Made by a program: the position numbers and the translations under genes
Notes under the pieces: generated by a model
Database searches by the model: none
The model's input: only the letters and a program-made list of their open reading frames with translations
What the model was told of the DNA's origin: nothing
Shown here: piece after piece, positions 1-12,000 of the stretch
Position numbering within the stretch: position 1 is the first letter of the stretch
How the letters are laid out: the number at the start of each line of letters is the position of its first letter
Origin: Oxytricha trifallax
Taxonomy: Eukaryota > Ciliophora > Spirotrichea > Sporadotrichida > Oxytrichidae
Reading direction: 5' to 3'
Length of the DNA stretch: 64,000 nucleotides
NCBI GenBank assembly: GCA_000711775.1
Contig: ARYC01003299.1
Span: forward strand, 1-64,000

Positions 1-687
1 AGTTAATCTAATTTTATTTGAACTTTATTCTAATTACATTCTTTTTTAATTTATTTCTAACAGTCTCCCTATTTTGATTATTCTCGCTTTATAATTTTCT
101 GATTTAATTATTCGTTGCAAAAGAATATTAAAAGTAACAAATTTACTCATGTTTAAAGGAAAATATCTAATAACTTACAAATAGCATTTTTGGCAAGGAC
201 AGCTTTAGTAAGTCAAATTAAGAGCATATTCTATACAATAATATTATCAATATCATTTTATTAAAAAGTTTAAAGTATTTACAGCTTATTATTTAAGAGC
301 AATGAATGATAATTAAATTTCATGAAAAATATTTATAATTTTAATGAAACTAATTTTTCCTTGCTTTATTTATGATATCGTCTATTCAATTAAAAATTAT
401 GAGCTTTATATTTCATTAAATCTATAGCTAATTTCTAAATAATTCTGTAAAGTATCTCCCTCCCTATTTATTTTATTGATACTTAATTAAATTTCATGAT
501 ATAATAAAGTTAAAATTTAAATTTATTATTTATATGTCAATGAATAACAGGTAATCATAGATCATTATTGTTACAGCTTATTTTAAAATAAAATCAAATG
601 AATTATTTTTACTACTTCTAAAATTGAAATAAGCTTGATTATTTTAAATAAAGTATCCTATTTCTTTAATACTGACTGTCTTATTGA
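1..687. other. AT-rich DNA, no gene seen
   Basis: Very AT-rich sequence with short frames only on both strands. I see no motif, repeat or RNA gene. It is probably germline-limited spacer. Confidence 0.4.
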
Positions 688-1032
688 GAATTTTCATAAT
701 ATCGATAAGATATGCAACCACCATTGACTCGATTGCAGATACAATACAAAAGAGTTTTCAATTAAGAAGAAAATGATTAGGAATTTATATGTCGAGGTTG
801 GCAGTTAATAGGGCCTTCACACATTGATTTCGAAATAAAACACACAATGATTAGAAATGAAGTTGAGAATTGCTTCTTTAACTTCAAATTTCTCTTGAAA
901 ATAGATGAGAAATATAGAGGAAGATTTTCTAACTATAGCTACTATAAAGAACATCAATACAATAGAGTTTTTGAGAAAATTATATTAAGAAAATTAAGGG
1001 CAGGTTAACTCCATCTTATGAGGGGTTTTTGA
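688..1032 (+). CDS. Unknown protein fragment (MDS)
   Basis: One open frame (TAA/TAG as Gln) runs from just after a TGA at 685 to a TGA at 1030-1032, with an internal ATG at 712 giving 106 codons. The composition is that of a folded protein (QLIGPSHIDFEIKHT, then FSNYSYYKEHQYNRVFEKII) and the base composition is less AT-rich than its surroundings. I do not recognise the family. It is likely one coding segment of a larger gene; the boundaries with neighbouring IES are not resolved. Confidence 0.4.
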
Positions 1033-1129
1033 ATAAAGGATGAATATTTTGATGATTAAAGAGTTATAACTCAAATTAAATTTATCATAATTCTACTAAT
1101 TAATCAAACCATCAATTTAATGCGTGACT

Positions 1130-1685
1130 TATATCAGAATGACTCGTGACGTGGCAACTGTGATTCCTGGATTAGAATCCTGAAGTCCAAAAACTCCTGA
1201 AAAACTGAATTTTTCAGTATCACCTACCCCCATTTCCAAGATATCTACCTCACAGAGCCAAGATACATGGATGTGATGACAGAGCTCGTGAGGGCTCAGA
1301 TCATCTGAAAGTTTCAGATAAAAATCGCTCCTAGGTCAACTGCATATGGGGACGTTGCCCCTGTCCTTTCGTCGATGTAGGTTAGTCCCACCATAAGAAA
1401 AGAAATAACTTACTGTTGGCTTGAATGGTTTTGTCATCACCTCATCTTGAAGGCTGAGCACCACCTTCATCCTGCTCCCTACCACCTAGGAAGCCAAACT
1501 CACACCAGGTAGCTCATCTATGCAAGGAAACTGTTATTGTGCAGTCCGCTCTAGGAGCGTAGAAACTCACCAGTTGAACCTAGCCGACTGGCCCCTTTTG
1601 CGGTGAACCCGACAACCTCCTTCCTACCCTCAGCAGGCATTTATGTAGTAGAAAGCCTTATTAGAAAGTGTCAGCTTAAGCAGAC
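1130..1685. other. GC-rich island of unknown origin
   Basis: About 550 bp of roughly balanced composition stands out sharply from flanks that are largely A and T. It contains several short inverted repeats, such as CTGAAAAaCTGAATTTTTCAG near 1200 and a GGGG/CCCC hairpin near 1350. The minus strand is open in two frames, one of them containing MKVVLSLQDEVMTKPFKP, but with so few TGA codons expected this is weak evidence of coding. I cannot match it to rRNA, tRNA or a known element. A structured RNA, a decayed retroelement or a satellite unit are all possible. Confidence 0.4.
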
Positions 1686-2029
1686 TAAACAATTAACTTT
1701 CTAATTTAATAATGAGGATGAATATTTTAAGATTAAAAATTATCATAAATTTCCAATATTTTCTTTGAAGTTGCAAGAAAATAAATCTTAAAAATTTTAA
1801 TCAGAGGAATCAAAATGTTTTAATAAAATTTTCATGAAATTTTTGTATTTTATAAGAGAGATATATATTATAAAACAATAATTTAGTTATAATATTTTGA
1901 ATTTGACGAATTCTTTTTACTTATTTTACATTTCAGAAGAAGATAGTCTAGTTATTGAATACTAATTTAATTGAATATTCTTTTAGAAAGAATTTGTCTG
2001 AAAGTTTTTTACAACTTAACGTCAATTCT
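1686..2029. other. AT-rich spacer
   Basis: Very AT-rich, with no credible coding segment or motif seen. It is likely IES or intergenic germline DNA. Confidence 0.35.
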
Positions 2030-3929
2030 CATTCAACTCATTGAATTTAAATAGTAACATATTATGTAGAGGCAGGAACTTCCTCCAAATTATTATCGGG
2101 GTAAATTAGATCCAAAAAATCTAAACTATTCGCTAGCAAAACAGTACTTCAATAAAAATATATAATTCATTTCAATTAGCATTAATTTTAAATTTCAATG
2201 ATTTAACAAGACAATTCCTTAATTAAACCTGAGGATCCTTTTTATTTCTCTTGCTAATGCACCAAAAAAGGAAGATTTATTTACTATATAATCAGGAAGA
2301 CTTTTTTTTAGAGAAATTTTTCTTACATCTTCAGTAATTATAACCTAAATTTACATATTGAATAATTTAAGGATTTAAAAATTGTCAAAAACAGATATTA
2401 ATTCTTATAAAATTTAATTTAGAATCAAAATTAAGATAGTAAAGATGATTTATTAGTCAAATTAGGAAAATGTTTGGCAATCTTCAGTAAGATATTAAAT
2501 TTAGTTGCCCTTTTCTAATGGTGAATATTTTATATCACATTGAAGCTGCGAATTTAATTAAATTACTTAAATTTTAATTGAATATTCCCCTCTAATTTAT
2601 AGTTGAGATATGCTACTGCTTCGATAAGATTAAATATATTACATTTTAGGGAAATGAAATGCAGCCAATTTTAACTTCCTATTTACGATCATTAATATGA
2701 TCAACTTTAATTGTCATTGATTTGTTTCCCTTTAATTCAATTTTAAAAATTAATTTTTTTGTTAGATAAGAAAATATTTTGATAGAGCCTTGAAGATTCT
2801 TGCTTATTAATGAGTTAAATAAATGTTAGCTTTTTAATTAATTATGATGCTTATGCTTGAAAATGCAGCGATAGAGTTCAATCTTTGACTTTGGGTATAA
2901 ATTTTGAAATTAATTTAAATTTTAGTGATGTCAATGGAAGAGTATTTCACTATCCTAAAAATAAATATTACCTGATTTTATAAATTTATTAAAAAATATT
3001 GACTTTAATCAAATGAGTTAAATATGGTAGTACTATATCGATAAATTATTTGAAATATTTGGTATTTCGTAAGACGAAAAATTGGATTTAATTGATACAT
3101 CAATTTATTTATTTTTTATAAAAGCATATTCAAATTAATCAACTCTAGTGTTTATTAAACGATTATCAAACTACTTTAAGAAATATTAAATTGTTAATAA
3201 TTACTTAATGATTTGAGAGGTAAAATTTACTAGAAATATTTTTTTCAATTTATTCTCAAATATTAAAATATTATTGAAAAATAATATTTTACTATATTTC
3301 TTTAAATTATTCCAATAAATCACTAAGTATCATGAACTGGGATTCAAATTTCCCCTGTAATAAATTAAAATCTAATCAAAATTATTGCCTATATACATGC
3401 CATTTTACCTTTAGCTCTCACAGTAATTGATGATTTAAATAATTTTGATAAAGAAGAATTGAAAGAAAAATACTCTGATCCAGTCTTGTGGATATATTGG
3501 CTCGCTATTCATTATGTGTGCAAAAGAGCATTCTGGATTAACTAACTTTTTCTAGCTATTGGCATCTATGATATGAAAAGAGGGCGTTATCAGACGGAAG
3601 CTTGTGACGCGTTATTAGAACCAAATAGGTTTAAGATTAAAAATAATCTTTAATTATACCCGACAGTAAACTACTTTGATCCCCAATCCCTTATGTCTTG
3701 GTTTGATTTGCGTATGATGATCTTTGATATTGGTCAAAGATTTTTAGTAAGAATTCAACTATACATGTCATTATATCTCTTTACTTATGGATTTATTGGA
3801 GTCATTTATTTGCTTTGGTTCTTTGAAGTTTATGAAGTTGATGTTTCAATATCACTCATTTATACTTTGTCTTTCGAGTTTCTATTCTTTGGTTTACTTT
3901 TATACTTATATTTTTACTGTGCATCTTGA
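2030..3929 (+). CDS. Multi-pass membrane protein, interrupted (several MDSs)
   Basis: Several coding blocks on one strand appear to form one gene: 2035-2155 (contains MQRQELPPNYYRGKLDPK), 2228-2523 (starts PEDPFYFSCQCTKKG), 2525-2700 (VEICYCFDKIKYITFQGNE), 2810-2990, 3012-3222 (DKLFEIFGISQDEKLDL) and 3370-3929. The last block is continuous in one frame and ends at TGA 3927-3929. It has a cytoplasmic-looking stretch and at least three hydrophobic helices (e.g. LYLFTYGFIGVIYLLWFF). AT-rich gaps between blocks behave like IESs, and one block change near 2520 is a one-base frame step. The family is not recognised. The shared gene assignment rests on order and strand only. Confidence 0.45.
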
Positions 3930-3987
3930 GTGAATATATGCATGATAATAATTAATCATTTTATATAACAATTTTAATGAAAATTAT

Positions 3988-5000
3988 ATGAATGAAATAT
4001 CAAGTAATTAGCTATTGAGAATAATTGAGATAAGATCTGTTTTAGAAAGAGTTAAATTAGATTTCGATTAAAATATACTAAGTTAATATAAAAATGCAAC
4101 TTTACTTAACAAAGCTTTTAAAGATGCAAAACTTTGATGAAGAGCTAGTAATGATTTTTTTTATTTTAACCTATATAAAACTTAGCTCATAAATTAAATA
4201 TGTTAGTGTGTATATAGTCTGAAAACTCTTCATTTAACTAATTAAATGTCACAAATCCATATCTTTAAAAATTAGCAAAAACAGTATTCTAATTTATATA
4301 CATAGTCCATAAGTATAATATTAATAAATTGGGATGTGTTGATTTTATTTAAGCTATCGATTCTTTAAACTAAGATTATTTAATATTAATATATTATTTT
4401 TCCAATACAAATGATTTGATCAATTGTTTAATATGAGTTTGATTGAGTTTAATTTAAATTAAAAAAAAAGATTTTAAGTAAAAATCAATTTTAAAAAGTA
4501 AACTGAAAATTTATATCAATAGTTAGCATTAATTAAACAATTGAATGTTAATTTAATTGGAAAGTGCATAAAGAGCAAATTTAATTTAATCTGTTATAAA
4601 ATCTAAGTTAATTAAATTTAATATTTCTCATTGAATTAAAATTAATCTGTGACAACTAATATTATAAAAATTAATTCTAACTCTCCATTGCAAAATTTTA
4701 TCTAAACTTTATTAATGAAGCATATGGTGTTGAATATACAAATGAGTTGATTATATTATTTTATTAAAACAATAACATAAAATAATTTTAATTAAGGCTT
4801 TTAACATAATTAATGGTAATTCAAATAATCATGTAATCAGAGAATTTGGAAATTAATTGAATTTTATTATTAGTGGTCAGGGCATGAATTGTATATATTT
4901 ATTTTCTTAATTCGAATAATTTTATTTTTAATATAATTTAACCTTATAGTTCACTTTTATGATGCTATAAAAGAGCCATATAATAAATAAATCATACTTT
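3988..5000 (+). CDS. Unknown protein, fragmented
   Basis: Starts with ATG 3988 (MNEISSNQLLRIIEIRSV) and is open to a TGA in KDAKL at about 4138. A one-base step in a run of A continues it as NFDEELVMIFFILTYIK. Further blocks of protein-like composition occur near 4325-4430 (NKLGCVDFIQAIDSLNQDY) and 4705-4860 (NEAYGVEYTNELIILF), separated by AT-rich DNA. No family is recognised. These could be MDSs of one gene or pieces of several. Confidence 0.3.
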
Positions 5001-5039
5001 TATTTATTAATGAATTAGGCATATGATTAATTCTGGTCA

Positions 5040-5345
5040 TTCTAAATATCACAAAAATTAAAAATCAATATAATTTAACTTTTCTTTCCCGTTTCCAAAT
5101 TTTTCTAATAAGTAATACAACATAAAAAAAGAATTAAGTTAATAGACAAGTGCATCGTAGTAATAGATGTAATCATAGTAAGATTAGATAAAGAAATAAA
5201 ACTAAATCCAATCAAAATTTTGGGAATACCTATCACCAATACAGTCATCAAACCAATATAGACATCCATCATATCTCTTGCTTTTGCCATGGTTAACAAA
5301 AAGTTTAGTGTGTTCTCATGAAATAGTTTTATTATATTTTGTAGA
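5040..5345 (-). CDS. Small hydrophobic protein fragment
   Basis: On the minus strand an open frame contains MAKARDMMDVYIGLMTVLVI, followed by at least two hydrophobic segments and then a polar tail (QKNLETGKKS). The codons are richer in G and C than the flanks, which supports this strand over an equally long plus-strand frame. It has no recognisable family. Neither end is defined, so it is probably one coding segment of a membrane protein. Confidence 0.35.
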
Positions 5346-5840
5346 AATTATTTTATCATTTTAGAAATATTTAAATTTAATATTTATATTATTATTGTGT
5401 AGAAATACCAATATATTAAAGTAATATAATGAACTATGATAATGAATAAGTACTAGGCATTTTAATTGAAATAAATTATTTCCTATAGAAAAAATTAAGT
5501 AAATAAATTAGAATTGAAAGCTATAATTTCACAAAAATTCTCTCATTAAAATTGAAACTTTTCTCTTACTATCACAACTAAAATATAAAAAAATAAGTTT
5601 CCATCTATTTTCTTTTGTCTTCATCATATGTAAATTTGATTATAAAATTCATTAAATCCAAATAATAAATAAATATTTCAGCTTTTGAAGATTTACGAAG
5701 AAAACATTTATATAATTAGTATCAAAAGTATCATTCAATAATTTTAATTTTCAATATAGATTTTAAGTAAATATACTAATTACTAAAAATATCTAATTAT
5801 ATATAGAAAATAAATTATACTTTGATATTTTTAGAAAATA
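5346..5840. other. AT-rich spacer
   Basis: AT-rich DNA between the fragment above and the start of the DHHC gene. No coding segment or RNA gene is seen. It should contain the promoter of the DHHC gene, but no element is recognisable. Confidence 0.35.
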
Positions 5841-8700
5841 ATGAATCAATATAATAGAAAAACAAATGATTCTTATATATATTCTTTAATTTGAAAATTT
5901 CAGCCATTGTAATAATATTTATAATTTTACAATAACCCATAGAAGATAGTGAAAATCAATAAAATGATCCTATGAAGTAAAATGAGTCAATTCTAATTGG
6001 TACATATGATTACTAGACAATTGAAGATCCAGAGATCCAAAACTAAACAAAGACTTAATTAATAAATTAGAATCAAAATTTGAAATGACTTTTGAAGAAA
6101 GAAATTAATAAGGAAAATTTTAAAATTAAAAGGTATCCAATATTAAAGCAAAAAGTAGTTAAGTTTAAGTAAAACTTTTACTATATTGTTTTATATATTA
6201 AAGCTAGAAATTAAAGTGAAAACTATGGAAAGCAATTTATATAGAAAATTCTTTAACATCCTCCAGCAAATAATTCTGATAAAAGTAGCAGTGACAAAAA
6301 TTCTTTAATTTATAACCAGTATTTGCCATAACTATCAAAGTAAACTCAAACTGACTTGGAAGAATCAAAGCATGGCTCATCAAATTTGAAAATCATATAA
6401 TATTAATTAATAAAAGCGAGACAAATTTCAATAACTACAGTAGAGAGAAATTTAGATTTTCAATCCTATCGAGATTTTTCAAGTAAATCAAAACTAGGGG
6501 TAGGATTGTCTTTGATAGATTGGAAATATTTAGATGAACTATTATAATAGAGAGAAGACCAAGAATTAGAGAGATATTTAGATAATATACATTTGAGGAT
6601 TTTTACTTTGAAGGATGAGAAAAATTTTACACTGATCCATCACGCTGTTTTAATACAGAGCTTACGAAAGATAAAGTTCTTGAGCTATTATACAAGAACA
6701 AAATAATATGAAAGTGATAAAAGTCTGAAAGAATTTTTGTTTGATGGAGTGACAGAGATAAGTTCACACCTTTGCATTTTGCAGCATATAAAGGCAATAT
6801 TAGAATTATTCAATATTTGATGTAATAAGGATGTGATCCAAATGTTGTAAATTAAAATGGTTTAGGCATGCTCCATGTTGCAAGTTAAGGAGATGCAGCA
6901 TCCTCACTTTACTATTTTACTCAAGAATTAGGTTTAAATATAAATGTGAAAGATCACAGAAGAAGAACACCCCTACATTGGGCTTGCTATTCTTAATCCT
7001 AAAAATTTCTTTCACATATGGTGCCACAAGGTGCTGACATCAATATTTAGGACTCTGAGGAATAAAATTCTCTCCATTTAGCTGTTAAAAGAGTCGAATA
7101 ACTTAAAAGTACTCGGGCAGTTAGATATTTACTTAAGAAAGGGGCTAGGAAAGATATTAGAGATCATTGACTTTTTTTAATGTTATTTTTTCTTCATAAA
7201 GGTAGTCTACTATAAGATTTGATAAGCGAAGTAAAAAATGAAAATTTACATCAACAATTCACTCAAATGTTGGCACCAATAAATTTCAATAATACATCTT
7301 AAATATAGGTTGGAAGATATAGATTTGGATTTCTTATGTTATCGACACCTGTGGGACTAGTCAAGAAAAATAATTAGGCTCTTTTACTTTGTCTTTTTTT
7401 GTACGCTTTTACAGTTATTCTAGCCATCCTCTTCTTTTTTCCAAGTAAAATTGGAAAATATTTTTACACTAATTTTTAGGATATTCCCTCTACATAAACT
7501 TACCGTGCTTATCTTTGCTGCTCTTGGCAATGATACTTTTTGGTATTTGTTGCAAGAGGGATCCAGGATATTTGAAAGCACTCTCTGTGTCTTTTACAGA
7601 TCTCTTGATGCAACACAACTTTGCCCTGACTGCAAATTAATTCGTACTTTAAGGTCTAAACACTGCATGGCTTGCAATCGATGTATAGAAAGATTCTATC
7701 ATCACTGTCCTTGGACGAATAATTGCGTGAGAATCAGAAACCATAATTGGTTTTTAAGTTATATCATAGCTTAGATCAGTCCGATTATTTATGTATTCAC
7801 AATCGCAATAATTACTTTAGTACATAATGGTCTAAATATTTATTAACATGCATTCTATTGGTGGGAATTTCAAGTAAATCACACAGCTTTTTTAGTTTGC
7901 GGAAGCAATATTGCTTTAATATCAGGAATACTTATTTTTCCATTGATAAAAATATACTTTTGTCAATATTAAATTTTATTCTTTAGATTTTTGACATCAA
8001 TTCAGGTGATTAATTTCATCAAAGGAAAGACTGCAAGTGAGAGATATAGTAAAAAGAAAAATAATGAAGATGATTTAAGAAGCTAATCAAGTTAATCACA
8101 CCATACTCCTTAGCGAAAATCTACGATTTAAAGTTTCAATTATTTTAAATAATCGATACAAATCCAATTTATCTGCAATACTATAATGATTTTCTGTTCC
8201 TGATATTTTAAAATTTTATATCATAATTATTTAAGACTTTTAAAGTTCAGGGATAAGAAATTTGGGAACAGGAAGCAAATTATATAGTATAAAATCAGTG
8301 AAATCTTGTAAATCTCATTAATTAAGGAATAACATTACTTAACAATCGCTTTTAAAAAATAGTCAAAATGATGATATTCTTGAGGAGGAAGAATCGAAAA
8401 TATTGATGGGGACAAGAGTTACAGAATATTTGCTCACTAGGAATTGCTCACTATTAAGAATCACAATAATTCATATTTTATAATTAAATAATGATGTTAA
8501 AAACGCTAAAAATTTAAGATATCAAAACAAAATGAATGCTATAATTCTTCTATTTATTATTAAATTGAAGCTAATCAAATATTTATTTATCAATGAATGT
8601 GTTGTTTAACACAATTAAGGACTTAAGAAGAGATTTATGACGAAAGAGTAATACTAAATCAAAATTTATATTCTAATTAATGATATATAGTTACCTCCTT
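5841..8700 (+). CDS. Ankyrin-repeat DHHC-type palmitoyltransferase, frame-broken
   Basis: The order matches the Akr1/ZDHHC17 class of protein S-acyltransferases, membrane enzymes that attach palmitate to Cys. A polar N-terminus (ATG 5841) comes first, then about four ankyrin repeats at 6590-7165 (DKFTPLHFAAYKGN; RRRTPLHWACYSQ; EEQNSLHLAVKR), then transmembrane segments at 7380-7445. The zinc-binding Cys-rich core follows at 7616-7750 (CPDCKLIRTLRSKHCMACNR, then HHCPWTNNC), then two more membrane segments and a polar tail. The catalytic motif reads YHHC instead of DHHC. There are frame steps near 6745 and 7450-7600 (a DPGYLK motif lies in another frame) and an in-frame TGA near 7170. Either unresolved small IESs, sequence errors or decay could explain these. 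Confidence 0.7.
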
Positions 8701-9011
8701 AGATTCTAAGATTGTTATTCTTCCTTTCTTACTAAAATATTCATTCACTAGACTAGATAAAAATATCATCAAATTAATGATAGATTTAATTTAAAAGCTA
8801 TAATTATTTTAAATTGCTTATAATTATAAAAATGCATTTCTCTAGAAAAATTTCATAGTTTGCTCTATCATCAATAATTTTAGCTGTTTCCTTGTAAACT
8901 CTCAAAACTTAGGCCTAATTGTTGTCAGCAGCTAGTTTTTCTCAACACAAATAATAATTGTAAAATATTTTATATTCTACCAACATTATATGATTATTGT
9001 AGATTATTAAT
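8701..9011. other. AT-rich spacer
   Basis: No firm coding segment. A few hydrophobic frames exist around 8850-8960, but none continues convincingly into the next gene. Confidence 0.3.
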
Positions 9012-12000
9012 ATGTTTTTCTTACTTAAATAATGCAATCTTGTCTGTCTAGCTAAATGTACCACCGAGCAGCTGAAATTAAACACAACTCAAGTTCACCT
9101 AGAAATCTTAAACATATGTGGTACTCAGTGCAAATGTGAAGCATCTCTGAATAGTACTACTGGCAATAATTCAACTCAGGTAGGTTAGAATATTGCATAA
9201 AAAATAGCGCCAAGCATAAATACAAGCTCGAAATTTATCAGTATATGATTGCCACAAACATCAGCGGCATTGATAAGATAATTGAGTTGCCATATGTTAT
9301 CATGCAAGGTTTACTGCCAGAATCCTAACACATATTATAACCTATTTTAGTTTTATTGCTTATTATGGTTACAATCAATTGAATTAAAATTAATATAAAA
9401 ATGCCAGGGTATATGGCTCCATTTAGCTTCAGTTTATTCTCATAAAATTAAGATAAAACTCAAAAACATTTACAACACTCTACTCATATTCCAATGAGCG
9501 TTCTCTTGCTGATCTTTTTTGGATTCGTTTTTTCACTTGGTTATATCGCGATTATGTTGGGACTCAACTAATCTTCTTCATAGTAAAAGCTTAAAAATGG
9601 AAGTGGCAATTATAAATAAATCAATTTATGAGTAAGACAATCAAAACCCCAAAACCCCTTAGTGAGGTTTATAAGTGCTTTGATTTGTAGGGTATAGTTG
9701 GGGTCTTATTGGGGTTAGTAGAGAAATTAGGCCAATATCCAAAATGAGAAATAGAAATTAGCGAAATTTATGCTCTATTTATGATGAGTAATATTTAGAT
9801 TTACTGCTTAAGCTTAGGTATGGTACAAGTATTAATATAGACTAAGTCAAACCAGTGTTGAATTATACAGCTATAGCAAGATTCCTACACAAGAGTGCTT
9901 CAACTGTTAGGTATCATTGCTTGTTAGCTGTTTAACATTATAACTCAGGCTCTTGAAAACATCCTGCAAGAAAATAAAAGTTCTCACAGGTCCATATTGA
10001 CTATCTCTGTGACTTTAAGACATTAAAGTATTGGGCTCACTTTCCTCTTGACTAACGAGCTGTCATGTTTCATCGCAAGTTTCCAGACATGCGTATCTCT
10101 CTTTAGACTATAGCCAATATTTATAGACGAAATGGTATTACTTTCAAGACTGTCAACAGAGTTAAGAGAGTGATTGATTTTACAGTGCATTTTATAGCAA
10201 TAATTTAAACTATATATATGATTAAATGCAGAGAGCTATTGATAATAACATCAAGTTCATACATGCAGATGAAGCTGTGTTTACGTTCAACACTTTTATT
10301 AATAAGTCAAGGTACAAGAAGTATGATAACATAGAAGTTTATGACTAAAAAGTAAAGGTAGTCACTCATGCAATTTTAGCTGGTATAAGTGAAGATTTCA
10401 GGCTTAGAGAGTTATGTGATTCACCCTCGCTCTATTAAGCGAGAGTAGTACATAGAGTTCCTACATAAGCTCAGAGAGAAGTATAGCAACCAAGAGATCA
10501 TCCTGTTTGTTGATAACCTATCAGTTCATAAGACTAAGGAGTCAAAGAAAGCTTATGAAGAGTTAAACATAACTCCTATATACAACGTTCCTTACAGCCC
10601 TTAATTTAATGGAATAGAATTCTACTGGAGTTAAATAAAGACTCACTACAAGAAGCTTCTGCTGTATCATCTTATGCATGACTTGCCCATCGATATAGTA
10701 GACTTTATTCAAAGCAGCTGTAAGAGAGTGAGCGTAGATAAGACAACAATTTGTGCGAGAAAGGGAAGAATGAATGTTTATAAATAAGTTTTAGATTTAA
10801 ACGAATGAATATATTCACATATTAAACTGGCCCATGAATGGGTTTGGCTTCTCCTTCTTCTCCTCTTCTTATGGCTTGCTTGGGCCCATATTTCTTCTCT
10901 TTGTGCCAGCTCCTGCATCTATGTTCATTTCATCTGGCTTTTAAACATCTTTATAAAGCTCTTGCTCACTTCATGAAATTTCTGTGACTTTCTCTCTCTA
11001 TGAACCTTAGCAGGCTCTTTCATAAGATATATACCAGTGCCAGATTTTCCTACAAAGTTATATGTCAAAGCTTACTTGAAAGATAAGGATGCTTCTTAAG
11101 TTCCTCTAGCCAAGCTTAGCTTATAACAATGCCTTGCTTCTTCTAGTCTTCAGGAGAAATAGAATATCGTTTCTTATGTGCTTCTTCAATAATTTCTCTG
11201 AGATAATCCTCTTTTATTGTACCAAGAGCACCAAAGAAGAAGTTCCTCTCTGGGAGTTTATTAAAGAGTTGTTTCTTGGTAGGAAGGTAAACTACCACTT
11301 CCTCATCTTACATGGCATCCTCATAAAGATTAGTGACTGAAATCTCAGGGTAGTTGGGAATTTCGATTAGTTTAATCTCTTTATTTTTAAAAGCTTTCTT
11401 CTCCTCACTAAGTATTGCTTTCAAGAATGAAATTTTGGTACCTTCCATCGTGGGAAGGAATAAACCAACTGTATAATATTTTAATAGTCATCAAGTTATC
11501 TTACCATGTAAAGTTAGGTATCGATAGAGATCTTCCTTACTTCGAATCTTGATATCATTTCTTGAGCCTCGACTCTTTTCATTTGATCATTGAGTGATTC
11601 CATCTTTGTTCCTCTCCCTATTAATGAATTTCAAATTATAACTTATAGACTTCTGGATCCTATTGTTTAAAATCTTACTATTAAATATGGGCATCTTATA
11701 GGAGGTCAACCCTGCAAGATACGTGGAGAAAGTTTGCAGAAGCTGTAACAAACTGCAGTGATGGAGCTCCATTTTTATCAATTTAGTTCCATTAAATTAG
11801 TACTAAATTTGTTTAAATTTAATTAGTACTGGTACTAAATTCGTTTAATTTTAATTGGTACCACTTTAAAATACCAAAACTTAATTAGTACCTACTTTTA
11901 ACCTAATGAGGTTTTAATGGAAAAGTTCCAAAATGGTTCAAAACCTAATTGGTACCAGTACCAACCTGAATTTTTTCTAAGTTGGTACCAAAATTAAAAA

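Noticed and set aside
1130..1685. Ribosomal RNA or tRNA in the GC-rich island
   Set aside because: No stretch matches conserved rRNA or tRNA signatures that I can recognise.
4860..5318. Plus-strand frame of about 150 codons
   Set aside because: With only TGA as stop, frames of this length arise by chance here. The minus-strand frame over 5105-5299 has better codon composition.
9642..9680. True chromosome end at the C4A4 repeats
   Set aside because: The C4A4 units are the tips of transposon inverted repeats with target duplications, and gene sequence continues on the other side.
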